The notes: a model not told the origin generated them from the letters alone. Shown: positions 1-9,708, counted from the first letter of the stretch. The stretch: DNA of 64,000 nucleotides from Methylobacterium sp. J-067 (GCF_022829465.1 NZ_JAKSXZ010000097.1:186001-250000); one strand, 5' to 3'. Numbers and translations: made by a program.

Positions 1-1392
1 CGAATTCACCACGAGGGATCCTTCCTTGAGGGCGACGCGCGTCAGACCGCCCGGCACGATACGAATCTCGTCCGCCCCGCATAGCACGAAGGGCCTCAGG
101 TCGACGTGGCGCGGGGCGATGCCGGAGGCGACGAAGGTCGGGCAGGTGGAAAGCGAGAGGGTCGGCTGGGCGATGAACCCGTCCGGCGCGTGGCGCAGCT
201 TCTTCGCGAAATCGTCGATCTCGCGCTTGCTGGCATGGGGGCCGACGAGCATCCCGTAGCCGCCCGAACCGTTCACTTCCTTCACCACCAGTTCGGACAG
301 GTTTTCCATCACGTAGGAGAAGGCCTCCTTCTCGCGACAGCGATAGGTCGGCACGTTGTGCAGGATCGGCTCCTCGCCCGTGAAGAACTTCACGATCTCC
401 GGCATGTAGCTGTAGACCGCCTTATCGTCCGAAATGCCGGTGCCGACCGCGTTGGCGAGCGTCACCGAGCCCCGCTCGTAGGCGTTCATGATGCCCGGCA
501 CGCCGAGCACCGAATCCGGCCGGAACACCAGCGGATCGAGGAAGTCGTCGTCGAGGCGACGGTAGATCACGTCGACCTTCCGCGGCCCCTCGGTGGTGCG
601 CATGTAGACGACATCGTCCTTGGTGAAGAGGTCGGACGCCTCCACCAGTTCGACGCCGAGTTTGTCGGCCAGGAACGAGTGCTCGTAGAAGGCCGAATTG
701 AAGCGGCCGGGGGTGAGCAGAACGACGGTCGGGTCGCGGGTGGCCGAGGTCGGGGCGAGGCTGCGCAACGTCGCGAGGAGGGCGTCGGGATAGTTCTCGA
801 CCGGGGCGACGCGATGCTTCGAAAACAGGTCCGGGAACAGACGGAGCATCACCTCCCGGTTCTCCAGCATGTAGGAGACGCCGGAGGGGATCCGGGCGTT
901 GTCCTCCAGCACGAAGAAGTCCTTCTCGCCGGTGCGGACGATGTCGATGCCGGCGACATGCACGTAGAGATCGTGCGGCACCCGGAAGTTGCGCATCTCC
1001 ATCCGGTAATGGGCGTTCCGGTAGACGAGGTCGGCGGGAATGATGCCGGCCTTGATGCATTCCTGCGCGCCGTAGACGTCCTTCAGGAACATGTTCAGCG
1101 CCGTGACGCGCTGCTTCAGCCCCCGTTCCAGAAAGTCCCATTCCGGCCGGGTGATGACCCGGGGAATGATGTCGAAGGGGATCAGGCGTTCGGTCGATTC
1201 GGTATCGCCGTAGACCGCGAAGGTGATGCCGATGCGCCGGAACAGCAATTCGGCCTGGGAGCGGCGGGTGTTGAAATGGTCGGCGGGCGTCGAATCGAGC
1301 CAAGCCTTCAACCGACCATAGGCCTCGCGGAGGGTGCTCGGATCGGCGGAGCCGCCCAGGCCGGTCATTTCGTCGAAGGCTGCGGCAGCCAT
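1..1392 (-). CDS. Circularly permuted type 2 ATP-grasp protein (partial, 3' end off window)
   Basis: The frame is open from the ATG at 1392 to base 1, giving 464 residues without a stop; the C-terminus lies outside the window. A GGGAGAG ribosome site sits about 8 bases before the ATG. The protein matches the DUF404/DUF407 circularly permuted ATP-grasp family in length and motifs: LFRRIGITF and YGD near residues 50-62, a VLEDNARIPSGVSYM block at 161-175 (ATP-grasp Glu-Asp-Asn ligands), a LANAVGTGISDDKAVY block around 310-325, and a VKEVNGSGGYGMLVGP glycine-rich segment near 380. Such proteins are thought to ligate an amine to a carboxylate, and usually sit in an operon with an alpha-E domain protein and a transglutaminase-like protein; those would lie beyond base 1. 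The substrate is unknown. Confidence 0.88.
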   Translation of the reverse strand, partial: MAAAAFDEMTGLGGSADPSTLREAYGRLKAWLDSTPADHFNTRRSQAELLFRRIGITFAVYGDTESTERLIPFDIIPRVITRPEWDFLERGLKQRVTALNMFLKDVYGAQECIKAGIIPADLVYRNAHYRMEMRNFRVPHDLYVHVAGIDIVRTGEKDFFVLEDNARIPSGVSYMLENREVMLRLFPDLFSKHRVAPVENYPDALLATLRSLAPTSATRDPTVVLLTPGRFNSAFYEHSFLADKLGVELVEASDLFTKDDVVYMRTTEGPRKVDVIYRRLDDDFLDPLVFRPDSVLGVPGIMNAYERGSVTLANAVGTGISDDKAVYSYMPEIVKFFTGEEPILHNVPTYRCREKEAFSYVMENLSELVVKEVNGSGGYGMLVGPHASKREIDDFAKKLRHAPDGFIAQPTLSLSTCPTFVASGIAPRHVDLRPFVLCGADEIRIVPGGLTRVALKEGSLVVNS

Positions 1393-1490
1393 GCTGTGCT
1401 CTCTCCCAAGCGCTCAAGCTCAAGAGGCAAGAGGCGCGCCATGGCCGTTAGCGTAGCGGTCCCGAGCCGGCTTGCCAGGGGGCACCACTT

Positions 1491-2198
1491 CTAGATGAGC
1501 TTGAGCCCTTTCAGGCTCGCATGACCGTTACGGGCCATGATGACGTGATCGTGCACCACGATGTTCAGCGGCGCCAGGACTGAAACGATCTCGCGGGTCA
1601 TGCTGACGTCCGCCGCCGAAGGTTTGGGATCACCCGACGGGTGGTTGTGCGCGAGGATGATCGCCGTCGCCGAGAGTTCGAGCGCCCGCCGTGCAACCTC
1701 GCGGGGATAGACGGGGGTGTGGTCCACCGTACCCCGCCCCTGAACCTCGTCGGCGATCAGATGGTTGCGCTTATCGAGGAAGAGGATGCGGAATTCCTCG
1801 CGCGGGGCGAACGCCATGGTCGCCCGCAGATATTCGGAGAGGGCGCTCCACGAGGTGAGGACGTCGCGCTCGCGGATCGCGCCCCGGGCGAGGCGGCGGC
1901 CGGCGGCCTCCACGAGCTTCAGATCGGTGACGACGCCCGGCCCGATCCCCTCGACTTCGAGGAGCCGGGCGCGCTCGGCGCCCAGCACCTCCGCGAGGCT
2001 GCCGAAGCGGCGGATCAGCGCCTTGGCCAGCGGCTTCACGTCCCGGCGGGGAATCGCGCGGAACAGCAGCAATTCGAGGAGTTCGTAATCGGGTAGGGCG
2101 TCGCCCCCGGCCTCCGCAAACTTGTCGCGCAGGCGATCCCGATGGCCGAGATAATGGGGCTCTTCCGCAGGGGGAGCCGGCGGCGGCGCGGACTCCAC
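1491..2198 (-). CDS. radC: RadC family JAB1/MPN-domain protein
   Basis: A 235-residue protein of normal RadC length. An N-terminal helix-hairpin-helix-like part contains EVEGIGPG at 81-88. The C-terminal JAB domain carries the metal motif [14 protein letters not shown], with His184, His186 and Asp197 in the HxHx10D spacing of JAMM proteases. The start is GTG at 2198, with AGGA a few bases before it. That ribosome site overlaps the map stop codon (8 bp gap), so radC is probably the second gene of a map-radC operon. Despite the name, a role in DNA repair is not established for the family, and the protein's target is unknown. Confidence 0.93.
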   Translation of the reverse strand: MESAPPPAPPAEEPHYLGHRDRLRDKFAEAGGDALPDYELLELLLFRAIPRRDVKPLAKALIRRFGSLAEVLGAERARLLEVEGIGPGVVTDLKLVEAAGRRLARGAIRERDVLTSWSALSEYLRATMAFAPREEFRILFLDKRNHLIADEVQGRGTVDHTPVYPREVARRALELSATAIILAHNHPSGDPKPSAADVSMTREIVSVLAPLNIVVHDHVIMARNGHASLKGLKLI

Positions 2199-2206
2199 GC
2201 CCGTCC

Positions 2207-3031
2207 TCAGGCCGCCGGGTTGACCGGCTGGTGGAGGCCCTTGGGTGAGATCGTGAAGATCTCGACGCCCGTTTCGGTCACGGCGACCGTGTGCTCGAAC
2301 TGCGCCGAGAGGGAGCGGTCACGGGTCACGGCGGTCCAGCCGTCGCCCAGCACCTTCACCGCCGGGCGGCCGAGATTGATCATCGGCTCGATGGTAAAGA
2401 ACTGGCCGGGCTTGAGCGGCACGTCGTAGCTCGCCTCGACATAGTGCAGGATGGTCGGCGCATCGTGGTAGCTGCGCCCGAGGCCGTGGCCGCAGAAGTC
2501 GCGCACCACCGAGCAGCGCTCGGACTCGGCGAAACTCTGGATCGCCCGGCCGATGTCGTTGGTGGAGCCGCCGGGCTTCACCGCCGCGATGCCGCGCATC
2601 AGCGCCTCGTAGGTGATCTCGCACAGGCGCTGCGCCTTGCGCGGCACCTCCCCGACGAAGGCCATGCGGCTCGAATCGCCGTGCCACCCGTCGAGGATGA
2701 GGCAGATGTCGAGGTTGATGATGTCGCCCTCGCGCAACGGCTTGTCGTTGGGGATGCCGTGGCAGACGACGTGGTTGATCGAGGTGCAGATCGACTTCGG
2801 ATAGCCGCGATAGAACAGCGAGGCCGGATAGGCCTTGTTGTCCATGGCGAATTCGAAGGCGAGCTTGTCGAGGGCGTCGGTCGTCACGCCGGGCTGGGTC
2901 GCCTCCATCAGGAGGTCGAGGGCCTGGGCGGTGAGGTGCCCCGCCCGGCGCATGCCCGCGAAATCCTCCGGGCCGTGGATCGGCGGCTCCGGCGCCCGGC
3001 GCGCCTGGGCGCTCGCCTGTTCCTGCATCAT
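2207..3031 (-). CDS. map: Type I methionine aminopeptidase
   Basis: Cytosolic metalloenzyme that removes the initiator methionine from new proteins. The 274-residue sequence holds the full dinuclear metal site of the M24A family: Asp108 (NLD), Asp119 (HGD), His182 (GHGLG), Glu215 (TIEP) and Glu246 (FEH), with the substrate His91 in VCHGIPND. The first 15-20 residues ([13 protein letters not shown]) are a low-complexity extension. Two ATGs are adjacent at 3031 and 3028, and I took the outer one; no strong ribosome site precedes either. radC follows 8 bp downstream. About 210 bp of non-coding sequence lies upstream, up to the divergent zinc-finger gene. Confidence 0.96.
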   Translation of the reverse strand: MMQEQASAQARRAPEPPIHGPEDFAGMRRAGHLTAQALDLLMEATQPGVTTDALDKLAFEFAMDNKAYPASLFYRGYPKSICTSINHVVCHGIPNDKPLREGDIINLDICLILDGWHGDSSRMAFVGEVPRKAQRLCEITYEALMRGIAAVKPGGSTNDIGRAIQSFAESERCSVVRDFCGHGLGRSYHDAPTILHYVEASYDVPLKPGQFFTIEPMINLGRPAVKVLGDGWTAVTRDRSLSAQFEHTVAVTETGVEIFTISPKGLHQPVNPAA

Positions 3032-3241
3032 GATCAGCGGTTTCTGATAGGATCGTCTTACTGGCGTCGGTGTCTATGTACGGCGCGCCAGCCGGCAGGC
3101 CAAGCGCCCCGCGCGACGGGCGATGCGCAAACGGCATGTCCTGTCCGCGAGGCTCGCGTGCCGCCTCCCTTGCGCGGGCAGGGGCCGGGGCGGCATAAGC
3201 GCAGGCGGACATGCCCCACGGGCGGGGCAGGCGAGGGCCGG

Positions 3242-3499
3242 ATGGCAGGCAAGTCGGTACCGCACTTCCACAACGAACCCGGCGTCCCGGCCATTGCGGT
3301 CGGCGCGAAGGAGTTCATGTGCATCGGCGCGCTGCCGCCGTTCGACCACCCGCACGTGTTCCTCGACATGGGCGCGGACAACGAGATCATCTGCCAGTAT
3401 TGCTCGACGCTCTACCGCTACCAGCCGTCGCTGGGTGCCGGCGCGGCCGACCCGGCCGAGTGCGTCTGGCACGACGATTCGGCGGCGGTGGCGGCCTGA
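3242..3499 (+). CDS. Small zinc-finger (CHCC type) protein
   Basis: An 85-residue protein starting at ATG 3242, with purine-rich GGCGAGGGCCGG just upstream. Cys27, His36 or His38, Cys51 and Cys54 (FMCIGALPPFDHPHVFLDMG, then ICQYCSTLYRY) match the zf-CHCC domain. That domain is also found in NDUFS6, the zinc-binding accessory subunit of respiratory complex I. Small stand-alone zf-CHCC proteins are widespread in Alphaproteobacteria. A structural zinc role, perhaps in complex I assembly, is an inference from the family. The FAD monooxygenase gene starts 17 bp downstream on the same strand. Confidence 0.85.
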   Translation: MAGKSVPHFHNEPGVPAIAVGAKEFMCIGALPPFDHPHVFLDMGADNEIICQYCSTLYRYQPSLGAGAADPAECVWHDDSAAVAA

Positions 3500-3516
3500 A
3501 AGGGCGCCCGAGAGCG

Positions 3517-4722
3517 GTGTCGCCCGAACCGACCCCTCCCGCCACCCAACTCGACATCGGGATCGTCGGCGCCGGCATCGGCGGCCTGACGGCGGCGCTC
3601 GCCCTGTCGGATGCGGGCCACGCGGTCACGCTGATCGAGCGGCGCACCGGATTCAGCGAAGTCGGGGCGGGTATCCAGGTCTCCCCCAATGCCAGCCGGG
3701 TGCTGGCCGGGCTCGGCCTGTCCGCCGCCCTGCGCCGGGCGGCGAGCGAGCCGCCGGGGGTCGAGGTGCGCGCCCTCGAAAGCGGCCGGCGGATCGGCGG
3801 CGTCGCCCTCGGTGCGGGCGCGCGTGAGAGCTTCGGCGCGCCCTATTACGTGATCCACCGTGCCGACCTGCAGACCCTGCTGCTCGACGCGGTGCGGGCG
3901 CGGCCCCGCATCCGCCTGTTGATGGGCCGCTCGGCTGCGCAGGCGCGGGAGGGGTCGGAGCGGGTCCAGCTCACCGTTGAGACCGGCACGGGCACGCAGG
4001 ACTTGGACTTCGATCTCCTGATCGGAGCAGACGGGCTGCGTTCGGTCCTGCGCCAGCATTTCGACGATGCGCCCCTGCGGCCGGGCCGGGCGGCGGCGTG
4101 GCGTGCCCTCATACCGCGCGAGGCAGTGCCGGACTCCCTCCAGGGGGAGGCAACGGGTCTGTGGCTCGGACGCGGCCGGCACGTGGTGCATTACCCGGTG
4201 AGGGGCGGAAGCCTGCTGAACGTCGTGGCCATCGTCCCCGAGGCGGTGGGCGAGAAGGGTTGGGGTCGGCTCGGCGAGCCGGCCGTGCTGCGCTCCCATT
4301 TTCGCCGCTGCGCCGAGCCCCTGCGGGAGGTTCTGGCCCTGCCCGATTCGTGGCTCGTCTGGTCCCTGGCCGACCGCCAGGCGCCGCGCCCCCTGGCACG
4401 GGGGCGGATCGCCCTGCTCGGCGATGCGGGGCATCCGGTCCTGCCCTATCTCGCGCAGGGCGCGGCGCTGGCCATCGAGGACGCCGCCGTGCTGACACGC
4501 TGCCTCGCGGAAGCGCCGGCCGTCCCGGCGGCCCTCGACGCCTATGCCCAGGCCCGCGAGGCGCGCGTACGGCAGGTGCAGCGGGCGGCCCGCGCCAACG
4601 GGCGCACCTACCATGCCGGCGGCGTGGTCGGCCTCGTCCGCGATGCCGTGATACGGCGCCTTGGGCCGACAGGCATGCGCGACCGTTACGCCTGGGTCTA
4701 TGGATGGACGCCCCCGGCTTGA
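3517..4722 (+). CDS. FAD-dependent aromatic/quinone-type monooxygenase
   Basis: A 401-residue class A flavoprotein monooxygenase of the salicylate hydroxylase/UbiH type. Three family fingerprints are visible: the dinucleotide fold GAGIGG at 18-23, the DG motif (LIGADGLRS) near 172, and the GD motif (ALLGDAGHPVLP) near 301, which binds the FAD ribose. I chose GTG 3517 because the flavin fold begins about 14 codons later and a purine-rich GAAAGGG lies upstream; a longer reading would run through the zinc-finger gene. The substrate cannot be read from the sequence, and no aromatic catabolic genes are next to it. It may share a transcript with the upstream zinc-finger gene. Confidence 0.88.
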   Translation: MSPEPTPPATQLDIGIVGAGIGGLTAALALSDAGHAVTLIERRTGFSEVGAGIQVSPNASRVLAGLGLSAALRRAASEPPGVEVRALESGRRIGGVALGAGARESFGAPYYVIHRADLQTLLLDAVRARPRIRLLMGRSAAQAREGSERVQLTVETGTGTQDLDFDLLIGADGLRSVLRQHFDDAPLRPGRAAAWRALIPREAVPDSLQGEATGLWLGRGRHVVHYPVRGGSLLNVVAIVPEAVGEKGWGRLGEPAVLRSHFRRCAEPLREVLALPDSWLVWSLADRQAPRPLARGRIALLGDAGHPVLPYLAQGAALAIEDAAVLTRCLAEAPAVPAALDAYAQAREARVRQVQRAARANGRTYHAGGVVGLVRDAVIRRLGPTGMRDRYAWVYGWTPPA

Positions 4723-4757
4723 TCCCGGCGAGCGCGGCGGCTACCGCTGCGCTTCGA

Positions 4758-4844
4758 GCGGACGTGGCGGAACCGGTAGACGCACGAGACTTAAAATCTT
4801 GCGGCCGAAAGGCCGTGCGGGTTCGAGTCCCGCCGTCCGCACCA
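4758..4844 (+). tRNA. tRNA-Leu (anticodon TAA)
   Basis: An 87-base cloverleaf. The acceptor stem GCGGACG (4758-4764) pairs with CGTCCGC (4834-4840), followed by A and an encoded CCA at 4842-4844. The anticodon loop CTTAAAA gives TAA, which reads UUA/UUG leucine codons. A long variable arm (GCGGCCGAAAGGCCG region) marks a class II tRNA, as expected for leucine. The T-arm GTTCGAGTC is canonical. The gene lies 35 bp after the FAD monooxygenase stop. I see no integrase or attachment-site duplication next to it. Confidence 0.97.
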
Positions 4845-4875
4845 CATCACCTGCATCGTCGTCACCGGCCCAGCC

Positions 4876-6561
4876 TCACGCCGCGCGAACCGTCGTCACG
4901 AAGCGGGTCATCTCGGCCTGGAGCCGCTCGGAATGGCGGGACAGTTCGGACGCTGCGTCGAGCACCTGGCTCGCCGCCGCGCCGGTCTCCTCGGCCGCAC
5001 CCGCCACATCGGCGATGGTGTTCGTGACCTCGCCCGTACCCGTCGCCGCCTGAGCGACGTTGCGGACGATCTCCTGCGTCGCCGCGCCCTGCTCCTCCAC
5101 CGCCGCCGCAATGGCCGTCGCCACGCCGCTGATCTCGCGGATGCGCCCGCCGATCGAATCGATGGCGCGCACCGCTTGGCCGGTCGAGGCCTGGATCCGG
5201 GCGATCTGGGTCGCGATGTCCTCGGTCGCCCGCGCCGTCTGACCGGCGAGTTCCTTCACCTCGGAAGCCACCACGGCGAAGCCCCGTCCCGCCTCTCCGG
5301 CGCGGGCGGCCTCGATGGTTGCGTTCAGGGCGAGCAGGTTGGTCTGCCCGGCGATGTGGGCGATCATCGTCACCACGTCGCCGATCCGCGCGACGGCCTC
5401 GTTCAGCTCCTGAACGGAGGACGCGGTCTCGCCGGCCTCGTCCACGGCCCGGCGCGCCAGATCGGCCGAACCCGCAACCTGTCGGCCGATCTCCTGCACC
5501 GACGAGCCCAATTCCTCGGCGGAAGCCGCCACCGTCGTGACGTTCACCGCCGCCTCCTCCGCCGCGATGGCGACGGTGGTGGATTGCGCGGCGGTGCGGG
5601 AGGCCGTGCCGGACATCGCCTGGGCCGTCGCCTGCAACTGCGTCGCCGAGGACGAGACCAGCGCGGCGATGCCGCCGATGGCGGCCTCGAACCCGTCGGC
5701 CATCTGGCGCATAGCGCTCTGGCGCTGCTCCTCGGCCGAAAGGCGGGCGACGCGGGTCTCCTCCTCGAGCTGCTGTTCGCGGAGGAGGTTGTCGCGGAAC
5801 ACCTGCACGGTCGCGGCCATGGCGCCGATCTCGTCCCGGCGGCCCGCGCCGGGGATGGCGACGGTGGTGTCGCCCCCCGCAAGCTTTTCCATCGCGCCGG
5901 TCATGCGCTGGATCGGCCGCGAGATGCGCAGGAAGCTGAACAGGGCCGCCAGCAGCGACAACACCACCACGAAGCCGGCGGCGAGGCTCGCCGTGCGGAT
6001 CGACGCTTCGGCATCTGCGATGGTGCCGCTCACCGCGACCTCGGCGGCCTGCTTGTTGACCGCGACGTTCTTCTTCAGCGTGTCGGAGGCGTTGGTCGCC
6101 AGTTGCAGCAGGTCAGGCCCGAGCAGGATCGCCAGAGCTTCGCTCCGATGGCCCGCAGCCAGGGTGTCGATCACCGTCGCCTGCTGCGTAAGATACGTGG
6201 CCCACAGGGTCGAAAACCGCTCGTAGAGGGCGCGCTCCTCGGCGGTCTTGTCCATGGCTTCGTAGTCGTGGCGCAGGGTGTCGATGGTTTTGCCGACGCC
6301 ATCGACCGACTTCCGGTTCTCCGCGAGATTCTCTGCCGTCTCCGACGACAGCACCAGCCTGTAGAGCTTCACCCGGTGGTCGCGGATCGCGGTGTTGATC
6401 TGGTTGACGACGTTGACTGCTGGAAGCTTCACGCGGCCGATCTCGCCGACGTTCTGCTTCATCTCGGACAGGCTTCGGACGGCGACGTAACCTTGCCCCG
6501 CCGCGACCAGGGCCGCCAAGCCGAACATGCCCCCGAGGGCCGCCTTGATGGAGACATGCAT
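4876..6561 (-). CDS. Methyl-accepting chemotaxis protein (transmembrane chemoreceptor)
   Basis: A 561-residue inner-membrane chemoreceptor. A transmembrane helix at about 7-27 is followed by a helical periplasmic sensor of about 160 residues (four-helix-bundle type), a second transmembrane helix at about 190-212, a HAMP linker starting at RISRPIQRM (about 212), and a long coiled-coil signalling domain. The domain contains the conserved hairpin tip [20 protein letters not shown], which contacts CheA/CheW. The C-terminus ends VTTVRAA, so there is no CheR-binding pentapeptide. The ligand is unknown. The gene stands alone; cheY and cheZ lie 16 kb away on the same strand. The upstream gap (6562-6714) is unusually AT-rich near 6595-6625 and probably holds its promoter. 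Confidence 0.95.
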   Translation of the reverse strand: MHVSIKAALGGMFGLAALVAAGQGYVAVRSLSEMKQNVGEIGRVKLPAVNVVNQINTAIRDHRVKLYRLVLSSETAENLAENRKSVDGVGKTIDTLRHDYEAMDKTAEERALYERFSTLWATYLTQQATVIDTLAAGHRSEALAILLGPDLLQLATNASDTLKKNVAVNKQAAEVAVSGTIADAEASIRTASLAAGFVVVLSLLAALFSFLRISRPIQRMTGAMEKLAGGDTTVAIPGAGRRDEIGAMAATVQVFRDNLLREQQLEEETRVARLSAEEQRQSAMRQMADGFEAAIGGIAALVSSSATQLQATAQAMSGTASRTAAQSTTVAIAAEEAAVNVTTVAASAEELGSSVQEIGRQVAGSADLARRAVDEAGETASSVQELNEAVARIGDVVTMIAHIAGQTNLLALNATIEAARAGEAGRGFAVVASEVKELAGQTARATEDIATQIARIQASTGQAVRAIDSIGGRIREISGVATAIAAAVEEQGAATQEIVRNVAQAATGTGEVTNTIADVAGAAEETGAAASQVLDAASELSRHSERLQAEMTRFVTTVRAA

Positions 6562-6670
6562 GAGAGACGGCCAGTCAAAAGAACACTGCCGTCATGCATA
6601 AAAATACAACTTGAAGATTGTATAAACATCGTCCAATCGCTGCCTAATTTCACGACAGCGATATCTTTCC

Positions 6671-6706
6671 GCACCCCGCAGCGATGGTTGTATCGCTGCG
6701 GGGTGC
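6671..6706 (-). terminator. Perfect 15-bp hairpin after the exported Gly/Tyr-rich gene
   Basis: GCACCCCGCAGCGAT (6671-6685) and its exact complement (6692-6706) flank a 6-base loop. The hairpin begins 8 bases past the stop codon of the minus-strand gene at 6715. No T-run follows on either strand, so it would be an atypical intrinsic terminator, or a stem that protects the mRNA 3' end. The structure is seen directly; the function is inferred. Confidence 0.5.
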
Positions 6707-6714
6707 GGGGGCAA

Positions 6715-7104
6715 TCACCAGCCGCCGTAGCCGTAGGGCCGGTCGCAATGGCGGCGGTGGCTATAGCCGTAACCGGCGTAGCGGTAGCCGTCGTCGGGAT
6801 CGACGTCGTAGCGCCGCACGACCCGCTCGGTGCGGTAGACCGGGACTTCGTCGACCTCGTAGGCGCGAACGCGCGGGGCCGGAGCATAACCGTAGCCGTA
6901 GGCCGGAGCGGGCCGGGCGTAGCCGTACCCGTAGGCCGGCTCGGCATGGGCCTCGGAGATGGCGGCGCCGAGGAGGGCGCCCGCCGCGAGGCCGCCGATC
7001 ACGCCGGCGGCGACCGCGCCACCACCCCGGGCCTGCGCCTGCGGAGCGCCGAGGGACCCGACCATGACCAGGGTGGCGGCGGCCAGGGTAGCGAACGTCT
7101 TCAT
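6715..7104 (-). CDS. Small exported Gly/Tyr-rich protein, function unknown
   Basis: A 129-residue protein. ATG 7104 is supported by GAGAGG just upstream and by the signal peptide that starts there (MKTFATLAAATLVMVGSLG, cleavage after AQA). A short glycine zipper follows (GGGAVAAGVIGGLAAGALLGAAI), as in many small outer-membrane or envelope proteins. Next come repeats of YGYGYA with Pro and Arg, and a charged C-terminus rich in Tyr, Asp and Arg. The composition resembles the many small YXXGXG exported proteins of Methylobacterium and Bradyrhizobium, none with a known function as far as I know. It is a single gene with its own hairpin after the stop. Confidence 0.75.
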   Translation of the reverse strand: MKTFATLAAATLVMVGSLGAPQAQARGGGAVAAGVIGGLAAGALLGAAISEAHAEPAYGYGYARPAPAYGYGYAPAPRVRAYEVDEVPVYRTERVVRRYDVDPDDGYRYAGYGYSHRRHCDRPYGYGGW

Positions 7105-7220
7105 GGCCCAACCCTCTCGATGTGTTCGGCCGGCTGTTCCGGCCATGGAGAGAGAATGCCGTGCGCCGCCTGCATCGGCCCTGAAGCCGTCTGGCAGCAA
7201 TCGTTCAGCTTGCGGTGGCG

Positions 7221-7946
7221 TCAGGCTGAGCGGGATTCCGCCGGCCCCGCATAGGCCCGCAGCCGCCGGGCCGCTGCGATGCCGGGGATGGCCAGGGCGG
7301 CGAGGACACAGGCCGCCACGACGAGGAGCGCGGTGCCCATCACTTGAAACAGGACCACGCCGAGGATGCCGCCGCCGAGGAAGGCCGCCACGGTCACGAG
7401 GTGGAGGCGCAGCTTGTCACGGTCGACGCCGGGGTGGCGTTCGAGGAGGTTGGCGAGCCCGATCCCGATATCCGTCACCATGCCGGTGACGTGGGTGGTG
7501 CGCACCCGCGCGTTGGTGATCTGCGTCACGGTGGCGTTCTGCAACCCGAGGAGGAAGCTGAGTCCCAATGCCAACACCGCGCCCCGCGCGTCTTCCGGCA
7601 GGAACGGGGCGGCGCAGCCCAGCACCAGCAGCATCGCCGCTTCGCCGAGGATGCCGTAGGCGTAGACCCCCGGCAGATGCCGCGTGCGCCCGGCATCGAT
7701 GAGCAGGGTCGCGGCCATCGCCCCCGCGACGAAGGCCAGCACGAGGAGCAGGCCGAACAGCGCCATCCGCACCTCGCCGAGACCGAGATGGTCGGCGAGC
7801 GCCGAGACGTTGCCGGTCATGTTCGAGGAGAAGGTGCCGAAGGCGTAGAAGCCGGCGACGTTCAGGGCCCCCGCGATGGCGGCGAAGGTCCAGCCGAGGC
7901 GTTCATCGATCCGGTACGTCCGGGTGGACCCTTCATGGACAAGCAT
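7221..7946 (-). CDS. DUF1275 (YoaK-like) membrane protein
   Basis: A 241-residue, very hydrophobic protein with about six transmembrane segments. It carries the DUF1275 hallmarks: GALNVAGFYAFGTFSSNMTGN near 26-47, and LGLQNATVTQ with RTTHVTGMVTDIG near 134-162. Members are small integral membrane proteins of unknown function; transport has been suggested for the family. ATG 7946 gives a typical length, although no clear ribosome site precedes it. The neighbours do not suggest a role. Confidence 0.88.
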   Translation of the reverse strand: MLVHEGSTRTYRIDERLGWTFAAIAGALNVAGFYAFGTFSSNMTGNVSALADHLGLGEVRMALFGLLLVLAFVAGAMAATLLIDAGRTRHLPGVYAYGILGEAAMLLVLGCAAPFLPEDARGAVLALGLSFLLGLQNATVTQITNARVRTTHVTGMVTDIGIGLANLLERHPGVDRDKLRLHLVTVAAFLGGGILGVVLFQVMGTALLVVAACVLAALAIPGIAAARRLRAYAGPAESRSA

Positions 7947-8015
7947 GGCGGCGGCGGTCTGGTCAGAAGCGAAAGATCGAGCGCGGCCGGATGATACCGG
8001 CCGGACGTTACCGAG

Positions 8016-9611
8016 CTACAGCCCCAGCGCCCCGCCATCGGAGCGCGGATCGTGCGTGGCGGCGATGCGCCCGTCGCGGGAATGGCGCACCAGCATCCCG
8101 GCATGGCCGAGGGTATCGCTGTAGGCCTGGCCCACCGGCTCGATCTCGTGGCCCATCCGCTCCAGGGCGGAAAGGCAGGCGGGATCGAAGCGATCCTCGA
8201 CCTTCACGCTGAGCGACGGCGCACCCCAGGTACGGCCGTAGAGCAGGCGCGGAGCATCGACGGCCTCGGCCACCGACATCCCGTAATCGGCGTAGCGCGC
8301 GAAGATCTGCGCCTGGAATTGCGGCTGCCCGTCCCCGCCCATCGAGCCGTAGGCCATCACGCGGCCGTCGTCGAAGCAGGCGAGCGCCGGGATCAGGGTG
8401 TGGAACGGACGCCGCCCCGGCTCCAGTGGGTTCACCGAGGCCGGATCGAGGGAGAACGACACGCCGCGATTGAGCCACGCGAGGCCGGTTCGCGGCAGCA
8501 CCGTGCCGGAGCCGTATTCCCAATAGACCGACTGGATGTAGGAGACGGCGAGCCCGTCCTTATCGATCACGCCCATCCACACCGTGTCGCCGCTATGCGA
8601 GACGATTGGGATCGAGGCGGCCCGCTTCATCTCGATCCGCGCCGCCTCGGCGGCGAGGCGCTGCGCGTCGAGAAAGGTCGCGGGATCGTGGCGCAGGCGG
8701 GAGAAGTCCGTCACCACCCGGTCGCGGATGGCGAAGGCGCGCTTCGTCGCCTCGATCATCCCGTGATAATGCGCGGCTGTCTCCGGCTCCGCAATGTTGA
8801 GACGGTCGTAGAGGCCGAGGATGATGAGCGCCGCGAGCCCCTGGGTGGGCGGCGGGAAGTTGTACAGCGTCGCGTCCCGGCGGCGCAGGGTGAGGGGCGC
8901 CCGCTCCGCCGCCCGGTAGGCCTTGAGGTCGGCGCGGGAGACCGGGGCGCCGAGCTTTTCGAGATCGACGCCGATCTCCCGGCCGATATCGCCCCGGTAG
9001 AAATCGTCCAAGCCGGCATGGCTCAGCTGTTCGAGCGTTCCGGCGAGCGCCGGCAGACGGCGCGTCTCGCCCGCCGGATAGGGCTTGCCGTCCTTCAGGA
9101 AGGTCGCCGCGAAGTTCGGCGCCTCGTGCAGGGTGTCGCCCGGCTGCGGCGTGTAGCGCGCCTCGCTCGCCGAGACCGGTACGCCCTCGCGGGCCTGACG
9201 CGTGGCGTCGGCCAGCAGCGTTTCGAGGGGAAGCCGCCCGCCCAGCGCCTTGGAGAGTTCGAGGGCGAGCGACCAGCCGCCGACCGCGCCGGCCACCGTC
9301 ACCATCGCCTCCGGGCCACGGGGCGGGATCGCGTCGTAGCCCTTCTCGCGGTAGCGGGCGATGGTGGCCTCGCGGCCCGCCGGCCCGCAGGCCTCGATGC
9401 CGCGCACCCGTCCGCCGCGCTCGCGGACCAGCCAGAAGCCGTCCCCGCCGAGGCCGTTCATGTGCGGGTAGACCACCGCGATAGAGGCTGCCATGGCGAC
9501 CATCGCCTCGATGGCGTTGCCGCCCTGCGCCAGGACGGTGAGGCCCGCCTGCGCCGCGAGGCTGTGCGGCGCGGCGACGGCGGCGGACGAGAAGATCGGT
9601 GTCTCGGGCAT
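8016..9611 (-). CDS. Gamma-glutamyltransferase family protein (Ntn hydrolase)
   Basis: A 531-residue protein of the GGT/cephalosporin acylase family. The N-terminal core AQGGNAIEAMVAMA and NGLGGDGF, and the autoprocessing site near residue 342 in GDTVWMGVIDKDG, fit. The Thr there would become the nucleophile of the small subunit. The C-terminal GSMGGDGQPQFQAQI matches the family glycine loop. No signal peptide is seen from ATG 9611, so a cytoplasmic acylase or GGT-like hydrolase is more likely than periplasmic glutathione turnover. An alternative ATG at 9689 would add 26 residues but leave only 19 bp to the divergent antiporter gene; 9611 leaves room for two promoters and starts beside the conserved fold. 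Confidence 0.85.
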   Translation of the reverse strand: MPETPIFSSAAVAAPHSLAAQAGLTVLAQGGNAIEAMVAMAASIAVVYPHMNGLGGDGFWLVRERGGRVRGIEACGPAGREATIARYREKGYDAIPPRGPEAMVTVAGAVGGWSLALELSKALGGRLPLETLLADATRQAREGVPVSASEARYTPQPGDTLHEAPNFAATFLKDGKPYPAGETRRLPALAGTLEQLSHAGLDDFYRGDIGREIGVDLEKLGAPVSRADLKAYRAAERAPLTLRRRDATLYNFPPPTQGLAALIILGLYDRLNIAEPETAAHYHGMIEATKRAFAIRDRVVTDFSRLRHDPATFLDAQRLAAEAARIEMKRAASIPIVSHSGDTVWMGVIDKDGLAVSYIQSVYWEYGSGTVLPRTGLAWLNRGVSFSLDPASVNPLEPGRRPFHTLIPALACFDDGRVMAYGSMGGDGQPQFQAQIFARYADYGMSVAEAVDAPRLLYGRTWGAPSLSVKVEDRFDPACLSALERMGHEIEPVGQAYSDTLGHAGMLVRHSRDGRIAATHDPRSDGGALGL

Positions 9612-9708
9612 GGCGTGTCCGGCGGGTCTTGCTGTCGAATAGGCGAGGGCGGCGGGCAACGCAAAGCTTATACCCGGCGCGAGACCCATCGCGCCCTATG
9701 TCTGGGTC

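Noticed and set aside
106-1494. Long plus-strand open frame of 462 codons over the first gene
   Set aside because: It is the antisense shadow of the circularly permuted ATP-grasp gene. Its composition is His/Arg/Gly/Val-rich with no domain, while the minus strand encodes the recognisable protein.
4758-4844. tRNA-Leu as an integration site for a genomic island
   Set aside because: No integrase, no duplicated tRNA 3' end, and the flanking genes are ordinary housekeeping or chemotaxis genes with similar composition.
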